Of a stretch of 56,076 nt of DNA, positions 51,733-56,076 are shown piece after piece (positions within the stretch are counted from its first letter, which is position 1; every line of letters starts with the position of its first letter). The translations under genes were made by a program, and so were the position numbers. The notes beneath the pieces are model-generated. The model searched no databases. It saw only the letters and a program-made list of their open reading frames with translations, and was not told the origin of the DNA. The stretch is from contig JAUJNO010000001.1 of NCBI GenBank assembly GCA_030448125.1, positions 463,134 to 519,209 of the forward strand. The letters are read 5' to 3'. Origin of the DNA: Rubrobacteraceae bacterium. GTDB lineage: Bacteria > Actinomycetota > Rubrobacteria > Rubrobacterales > Rubrobacteraceae.

Positions 51733-52624
51733 CTATCTGCGCTTCTCCCTGATCAGGGGGAGACGCACCCTCACGACCGCTCCGCGATCGGACTCGGAGG
51801 TGACCTCGAAGGAGCCGTCCAGCAGCTCGGCCCTCTCCCGCATCGACTTGAGCCCCATGCCTTCGGTGACCGCCTCCGAGGTCTCGAAGCCGAGGCCGTG
51901 GTCCCAGACCAGGGAGACGACCTCCCTCGGGGAGATCTTCACCTCCACCGCTATGCTGTCGGCCTCGGAGTGGGCTACCGCGTTTCTCACTCCCTCGCGC
52001 AGGATCATGTACTGCTGGTCACGCACGTAGTCGGCGGGGAGGTGCTCTTCTTCGCCCTCGACGAGCACCTCGGATTCGACGTCTGAGGGGACGCTGATCC
52101 TCATGAGGTTCTCTCCAGGGCTATCCTCAGGCCGTTGGAGGTCTCGGTCTCTCTAAGAGCTCGTGGGAGAACTCGCGCATCAGCTCCAGCGCCGCATGGG
52201 CCGTCTTGCGCGCCAGATCCAACCTCTCTTGCGCCCTGCGGCGGGGGTCGCGTTTTGCCAGGGCCTTGTAAAGGTCCAGGCTCTGATCGACGAGCGTCAT
52301 CTCGTGGGCCAGCCGGTCGTGTAGCTCCCTTGAGAAGCGCCTGCGCTCCTCGGACTGGGTCTCTTTAACTTTGGTCAAGAGGTAATCCACCTAGGAGGCC
52401 ATCACCATCCTGGAGACCCGGTCCATTACTATCTCCTGGACCGCGAGTGCTATCTCCGCGACCTCCTCGGGCGAGGAAGAGGCGGGGGGTAGGTTCCGCA
52501 TCACCACCGAGACGGCTGCCTTGCACAACGCCACCCCCGCCCTGAACGACTCGTCCGGGTGCGGGTTCAGGGGCTCCTTCGAGTCCTCGATGTTCCGGTA
52601 TATCTCCTCTTCGACCGCGAGCAA
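51733..52624 (-). pseudogene. NarX/DesK-type sensor kinase, multiple lesions
   Basis: Three adjoining frames rebuild a cytosolic HisKA_3 kinase: EEEIYRNIEDSKEPLNPHPD, then RRRFSRELHDRLAHEMTLVD with the phosphoacceptor His, then REGVRNAVAHSEADSIAVEV and DHGLGFETSEAVTEGMGLKS of the ATPase. An in-frame TAG (52391-52393) stands where Tyr or similar is expected in MVMAS-x-VDYLL. Two further frameshifts occur, near 52155 and near 52110 (a GA duplication in GAGAGAACC). The frame is open upstream to about 52674 without a start codon. At least three lesions indicate real decay. Confidence 0.75.
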
Positions 52625-52741
52625 CGAGCGTTCTTCGCCCCGGAGGACCTTCGCGGCGCGCTCGCCCGCTAAAAAGTTAAGAAAGTTTAAGAAAAACTAG
52701 CAAAATCCCGGAAAAATTCTGTCTTTTGCGGTCTAAAGGAG

Positions 52742-52770
52742 TTGACCCGACCTGATTAGTTAATTAAGAT
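52742..52770 (+). promoter_or_regulatory. sigma-A type promoter of the IPKTG protein gene
   Basis: TTGACC (52742-52747) and TAAGAT (52765-52770) are separated by exactly 17 bases in an AT-rich stretch, unusual for this GC-rich window. A start about seven bases later would give a leader of about 50 bases before the GGGAGG ribosome binding site. Confidence 0.75.
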
Positions 52771-52829
52771 AAAAATCGGAAAGGTACCATGGTTGCAGGT
52801 GCCATGTATAAGCAACACAGGGAGGACCT

Positions 52830-53327
52830 ATGAGAAGGCTGACGATCTTGGCTATCTTTGCTCTTGTGGCTTCGCTCATCCTCGTGCCCGCTGCTCTGGC
52901 GCAGGATACAGCTGAGGAGGAGGCGATACCGGAGATACTCGAGGAGCAGGCTGAGGATCCGCAAGAGTCGCAGGCCGAGAACGTCGCCGAGGGTCAGCGG
53001 GAGGCGGCGCTCGAGGAGCAGGTCGAGGCTCAGCAGGGGACGGAGATCACGCCCGAGCAGGACGAGGCGCTCGAATCGCTAGCTGAACTCGAGGGCGTGG
53101 AGCCCGAGGCAGCGGCGCCGCCCCCGCCACCCCCGCCCCCCGCACCGGCGGCGCCTAAGGCGGAACCCAAGGTAGAGCCTAAGATGGAGGAGAAGGGCAA
53201 GGAGAAGGAGAAGATGAAGGAGATACCGAAGACCGGTGGTCCGGGGATCGGTATGCTCCTGCCCGCCGGCGTCCTGCTCCTTGGCTCGGGTATCGTGGCG
53301 TTCACCGTCGTACGGCGCAGGGGTTAG
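52830..53327 (+). CDS. secreted cell-wall-anchored protein with IPKTG sorting tail
   Basis: A 165-residue exported protein. A signal peptide (MRRLTILAIFALVASLILVP, cut after AALAQ) is followed by a very acidic Glu/Gln-rich stalk, a run of nine prolines at about 105-112, a Lys/Glu/Pro segment (EEKGKEKEKMKEIP) and a sortase-type C-terminus: IPKTGG, a hydrophobic helix (MLLPAGVLLLGSGIVAFTVV) and a basic tail RRRG. IPKTG is a variant of LPXTG. The protein is probably a wall-linked spacer or adhesin-like stalk with no enzyme domain. It has its own strong promoter and intrinsic terminator, suggesting high independent expression. Confidence 0.8.
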   Translation: MRRLTILAIFALVASLILVPAALAQDTAEEEAIPEILEEQAEDPQESQAENVAEGQREAALEEQVEAQQGTEITPEQDEALESLAELEGVEPEAAAPPPPPPPPAPAAPKAEPKVEPKMEEKGKEKEKMKEIPKTGGPGIGMLLPAGVLLLGSGIVAFTVVRRRG

Positions 53328-53354
53328 TCCAAAGACAGGTCTCTGGCGAGATCC

Positions 53355-53389
53355 GGGCGGAGGAGTGCTCGCACTCCTCCGCCCTTTTT
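53355..53389 (+). terminator. intrinsic terminator after the IPKTG protein gene
   Basis: Perfect 13-base arms GGGCGGAGGAGTG and CACTCCTCCGCCC enclose a CTCG tetraloop and are followed by TTTTT. This is a textbook Rho-independent terminator, 27 bases after the stop codon. Confidence 0.93.
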
Positions 53390-53494
53390 CGTGCTCGGAG
53401 ATAGACGGCTTTCGGGTGCTGCCTGCTTCTCCGGTGTGCTTATGCTTTAAAGTATAATGCGCCGGAAGGGGAGCTAACGGAGGAGGATCTCGCT

Positions 53495-53965
53495 TTGGCG
53501 GACGCAGCGTACATCTCGCGGGTAAAGATAGAGCCGGTGGAGGGGAAGACCCGGCGGGCGCAACTCCCCGCCGAGGAGGAGCCGGTGCTCTTCGGGGTCC
53601 ACGACGAGGTGGCCGAGCACTATGGCGTCTCCCCGGACGCGGAGGAGCCACACTCCTCGACGCTCGACTACCTGGTCGCGGCGGCCGGTGGGTGACTGCT
53701 CGGCACCTTTGCCGGCGCGCTGGCGGCGCGTCAAGTCTCCTTCGACAAAGATAGCCTCTACGCCGACACCGTCGGGGAGATAGAGGTCGAGAGCAAGGTG
53801 CTCGTGGTCAAGAGGATCACGACCACCTTCCACCTCGCGGCGGACGAGAGAGACCGCGAGACCATAGAACGGGTGCTGGAGGTGTACGCTGACGGTTGCC
53901 CGGTCGCCCGGTCCATCAGGGACAGCATAGAGATCGAGAGCGAGCTGGACCTCACGCCCGCGTAG
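53495..53965 (+). CDS. OsmC-like protein with in-frame TGA at the catalytic Cys (candidate selenoprotein)
   Basis: From TTG 53495 (GGAGGAGG at 53480-53487) a single frame of 156 codons encodes an OsmC/Ohr-like peroxide-reductase-type protein: RSSTLDYLVAAAGG-type N-terminal helix (here EPHSSTLDYLVAAAGG), TGA at 53693-53695 (residue 67), then LLGTFAGALAARQVSFDKDS and a strand-rich second half with YADGCPVARSIRDS (Cys 135). In the family the position after AAAGG is the catalytic cysteine, so TGA would encode selenocysteine paired with Cys 135. OsmC-like selenoproteins are known from metagenomic surveys, and this organism has another UGA-decoding gene (fdhA). Without readthrough the product would be a useless 66-mer. 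Confidence 0.8.
53709..53726 (+). promoter_or_regulatory. possible SECIS hairpin in the osmC-like gene
   Basis: After the TGA, GCCGG (53711-53715) can pair with CTGGC (53720-53724), extended by two U-G pairs, around a CGCG loop that starts 20 bases after the TGA. The distance fits bacterial SECIS elements and the loop has a G, but the stem is short and wobble-rich, much weaker than in fdhA. Confidence 0.3.
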
Positions 53966-53987
53966 ACCCGAGAATGGGTTCGATGTC

Positions 53988-54013
53988 CGGGCCCCGTGGT
54001 AGAACGGGGCCCG
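53988..54013 (+). terminator. hairpin after the osmC-like gene
   Basis: Ten-base perfect arms CGGGCCCCGT and ACGGGGCCCG enclose a GGTAGA loop, 22 bases after the osmC-like stop. Only a weak TATCTCTT tract follows, so termination may be incomplete and allow transcription into the DsbA-like gene. Confidence 0.6.
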
Positions 54014-54040
54014 TATCTCTTGTACGCATAAGGAGGCTCC

Positions 54041-54676
54041 GTGGAGAACGATGCTCGCGCCAGGATAACGGTCTTTAGCGACTACGTCTGCCCGTTCTGC
54101 TACCTCGAGGAGCCGAACCTCGCCCGCGTCCGGGAGGAGTATGGGGAGGCGGTCGAGGTCGACTGGCGTGCCTACGAGCTGAGGCCCGAGCCCATCCCGA
54201 CCCTCGACCCGAACGGCGATTATCTGCACCGCGTGTGGAACGCCTCCGTCTACCCGATGGCCAACTCTTTGGGTATGACGCTCCGCCTCCCTCCCGTCCA
54301 GCCCCGGAGCCGCAAGGCCCTCGAAGCGGCCGAGTACGCCCGCGAAGAAGGCAGGTTCGACGAGATGCACGAAGCCCTCTTCCGCGCCTTCTTCGAGGAT
54401 GGCGAGGATATAGGAGATACGGAGGTGCTACTGGGGGTCGGCGCCTCCGCCGGGCTCGACCGCGAGGGGCTCCGGGCCGCGCTCGAGGAGGGGCGCCACA
54501 CGGAGAAGGTCCTCGCCGACGAGGAGCTAGCGCGCAGGCTCGGCGTGGGTTCCGTGCCGACGATGTTCGTCGGTCCCGCCGGCGAGCCGCTCGAAAAGGC
54601 TGAGGCCATCGTCGGCGCCCAGCCCTACGGCGGACGCATCGAAGCCGCCGTCGAATGGGCCCTGTCGCGCCGCTAA
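54041..54676 (+). CDS. DsbA-family thioredoxin-fold protein (FrnE-like)
   Basis: A 211-residue cytosolic protein from GTG 54041 after AAGGAGG. The thioredoxin-fold active site CPFC is in FSDYVCPFCYLEEPNLARVR, followed by the helical insertion and a C-terminal GVGSVPTMFVGPAGEPL with the cis-Pro, matching the DsbA/FrnE/2-hydroxychromene isomerase group. No signal peptide, so it acts as a cytosolic disulfide oxidoreductase or isomerase. FrnE-like proteins aid oxidative-stress tolerance. Its position directly after the candidate Sec-OsmC gene suggests a shared thiol-redox role, though a hairpin separates them. Confidence 0.9.
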   Translation: MENDARARITVFSDYVCPFCYLEEPNLARVREEYGEAVEVDWRAYELRPEPIPTLDPNGDYLHRVWNASVYPMANSLGMTLRLPPVQPRSRKALEAAEYAREEGRFDEMHEALFRAFFEDGEDIGDTEVLLGVGASAGLDREGLRAALEEGRHTEKVLADEELARRLGVGSVPTMFVGPAGEPLEKAEAIVGAQPYGGRIEAAVEWALSRR

Positions 54677-54922
54677 CCTACCACCCGGGCTGGATCCTCC
54701 ACCCCCCATCGATTCCTCGTAGCACGGCTCGTAGCACTGCTCGCGGTCGAACTTTATCTTCTCGCCTCTCCTGAGCATATACCGGGCCGCAAGCAGTCGT
54801 CGTGGAATACTAGATGCTTCCGGCGTGCTCGTAATGTGGGGTGGTATTCTGTTAACCTACACCATATTGGGGGTATTTGCGGTCCTCGGGCCCTGGTTGT
54901 GTTTAGTTAACAAAGAGGGATA

Positions 54923-54928
54923 TATAAT
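54923..54928 (+). promoter_or_regulatory. -10 box upstream of the Ser/Thr kinase
   Basis: A consensus TATAAT lies in an AT-rich patch about 39 bases before the kinase start. No good -35 is visible at 17-18 bases; GTTAAC motifs at 54851 and 54906 flank the area. Confidence 0.5.
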
Positions 54929-54966
54929 TGTTTTTCAGGGAGCAAACCGTCGGAGGTGGTGAGGTA

Positions 54967-56076
54967 CTGGAAGCCTCGGTTGGAACGGTCCTTGGGGGGC
55001 GCTACAGGGTACAGAGCACGCTAGGCACGGGGGGAATGGCCGTCGTCTACAAGGCGGAGGACGCGATCCTCGGACGCTGCGTAGCCCTGAAGACGCTCCA
55101 CCCTCGCTACGCTGAGGAGGCCTCCTTCAGGTCGCGCTTCAAGCAGGAGGCGCGGGTGATGGCCTCCCTAGACCACGAGAACATCGTCAAGGTCTACGAC
55201 ATCTGCCAGGACGGCGAGGTTCCGTTCATCGTGGCCGAGTACGTCGAAGGGCAGGACGTGGGGAGCGTGCTCAAGGGTACGCCCGAGGGCCGTCTGGGTG
55301 AGCGATTCACGAGGGGGGTGGTCGGGCAGCTCCTGGAGGCGCTCGACTACGCGCACCGGCGCGGGGTCGTCCACCGCGACGTAAAGCCCTCGAACATCCT
55401 CATCACGCGGGAAGGCGCCGTCAAAGTCGCGGACTTCGGCATCGCCCGCATCATCGAAGAGGAAGAGGCGGGGAAGCCCGGCGAGATCATCGGTAGCGCC
55501 CGGTACATGTCGCCCGAGCAGCTCCGGGGCGATGAGACCACCGCCCGGAGTGACCTCTACTCCGTCGGCATCCTCCTCTACCACTGCCTCACCGGAAAGC
55601 CGCCCTTCTCCGGCGACACCAAGAGCGTCGCTCGCCAGCAGATCCACAAAGATCCCACCCCCCCGCGCAAGCTGAACAAGGCGATCTCACCGGTCATCGA
55701 AACGGTCATCCTGAAGGCCCTCGCCAAGGATCCGAAAGACCGCTACCCCTCCGCCTCCGCGATGCTCGGGGATCTGAGAAGGGGGGGCGGCGGTGCGGGA
55801 GGCTACGGCGAGGCCGCGAGGCCGCGCAAGAGCCGCCGCAAGGGCCGCGGCGGGAGTCGCAAGGTGATCCTCGCTTCCTCGGTATGCGCCCTGCTCCTTC
55901 TGGGAGCCGGCACCGCCACCGCCGCCGTCGGTTTCGGCTACCTCGATTCCGAAGTCCTGCCCTGGCGGGCCGAGAGGGCCCTGACGACGGCGGTCCAGCC
56001 CGTGGTGGAGGACCCACCGGAGGCCCCGGCGGAGACGGAGGACGCGTCTGAAACCGGGGAGGCCTCCACCGGGGAG
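54967..56076 (+). CDS. PknB-type Ser/Thr protein kinase, truncated by the window end
   Basis: A bacterial eukaryotic-like kinase. The kinase domain begins GTVLGGRYRVQSTLGTGGMA with the Gly-rich loop, catalytic Lys in VALKTLHPRY, HRDVKPSNILI loop, DFGIARI metal site and GSARYMSPEQLRGDETT. A basic linker rich in Arg/Lys/Gly leads to one membrane helix (VILASSVCALLLLGAGTATA) and an acidic Pro/Glu extracytoplasmic part that continues past the window. The start is uncertain: CTG 54967 follows GGAGGTGG (54952-54959), while an in-frame TTG at 54928 overlaps the -10 box. Likely sensor of cell-wall or growth state. Confidence 0.85.
   Translation, partial: MEASVGTVLGGRYRVQSTLGTGGMAVVYKAEDAILGRCVALKTLHPRYAEEASFRSRFKQEARVMASLDHENIVKVYDICQDGEVPFIVAEYVEGQDVGSVLKGTPEGRLGERFTRGVVGQLLEALDYAHRRGVVHRDVKPSNILITREGAVKVADFGIARIIEEEEAGKPGEIIGSARYMSPEQLRGDETTARSDLYSVGILLYHCLTGKPPFSGDTKSVARQQIHKDPTPPRKLNKAISPVIETVILKALAKDPKDRYPSASAMLGDLRRGGGGAGGYGEAARPRKSRRKGRGGSRKVILASSVCALLLLGAGTATAAVGFGYLDSEVLPWRAERALTTAVQPVVEDPPEAPAETEDASETGEASTGE

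Noticed and set aside
52669..52700. Fourth Pho-box-like site (AGTTAAGAAAGTTTAAG region)
   Set aside because: The repeat spacing is 10 rather than 11 bases and the CC parts of the motif are missing; it is better seen as AT-rich promoter DNA.
1..56076. CRISPR arrays, rRNA genes or prophage structural genes
   Set aside because: No regularly spaced direct repeats with unique spacers, no rRNA-like sequence and no phage structural or lysis genes were found.

Overview
The window is high-GC bacterial DNA, gene-dense, with AAGGAGG-type ribosome binding sites and frequent GTG/TTG starts. The gene families point to a deep-branching actinomycete close to Rubrobacter: manganese catalase, an actinobacterial-type selenocysteine formate dehydrogenase, EgtD, DUF2254 and DUF4383 proteins, and a PknB-like kinase. 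This assignment is inferred from family recognition; there is no rRNA or tRNA here to confirm it.

Region 1 (1-12.6 kb) is housekeeping and stress metabolism: a small membrane protein, ATP-type PEP carboxykinase, an ArsB/NhaD-type transporter, a CBS protein, an M15-like peptidase, manganese catalase divergent from an XRE-cupin regulator with overlapping palindromic operators, a flavin reductase, a cupin protein and an asymmetric pair of ABC exporters.

Region 2 (13.1-34.6 kb) looks like a 21.5-kb insertion. It is bracketed by the C-terminal half (12917-13123) and the N-terminal half (34585-34851) of what appears to be one osmC-family gene, on the same strand and in the right order. At the left edge lie a perfect 40-bp palindrome, a complete IS5-like element with 21-bp inverted repeats and a dead transposase, and an IS630 remnant. 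Inside are a SatP-type transporter, a PRC-barrel protein, a formate dehydrogenase operon led by a 13-residue-repeat protein and a tiny basic peptide, a selenocysteine-containing fdhA with a clear SECIS hairpin, a cytochrome b/sulfite-oxidase-like fusion, metal and cation transporters, a PhoR/PhoB-like two-component system and a sigma factor. Three promoters in this segment carry 11-nt-phased direct repeats resembling Pho boxes, so the segment may carry its own regulator and targets.

Region 3 (34.9-50.8 kb) returns to mixed chromosomal genes: egtD, small zinc-binding proteins, two NUDIX hydrolases, a degenerate receiver, an ABC exporter, a CNNM/HlyC protein, a 2-hydroxyacid dehydrogenase, NAD synthetase, a GNAT acetyltransferase, a frameshifted SMR transporter and an ABC-2 transporter pair. 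Region 4 (51-56 kb) has an intact NarL-type response regulator beside a decayed sensor kinase, a secreted IPKTG-tailed wall protein with clear promoter and terminator, an OsmC-like gene whose catalytic cysteine position is an in-frame TGA (candidate selenoprotein), a DsbA/FrnE-like protein, and a Ser/Thr kinase running off the end.

Several genes (21.7, 25.0, 46.6, 47.0, 52.1 kb) carry frameshifts. Some may be sequencing errors; the IS5 transposase and the 52-kb kinase carry multiple lesions and look genuinely dead.
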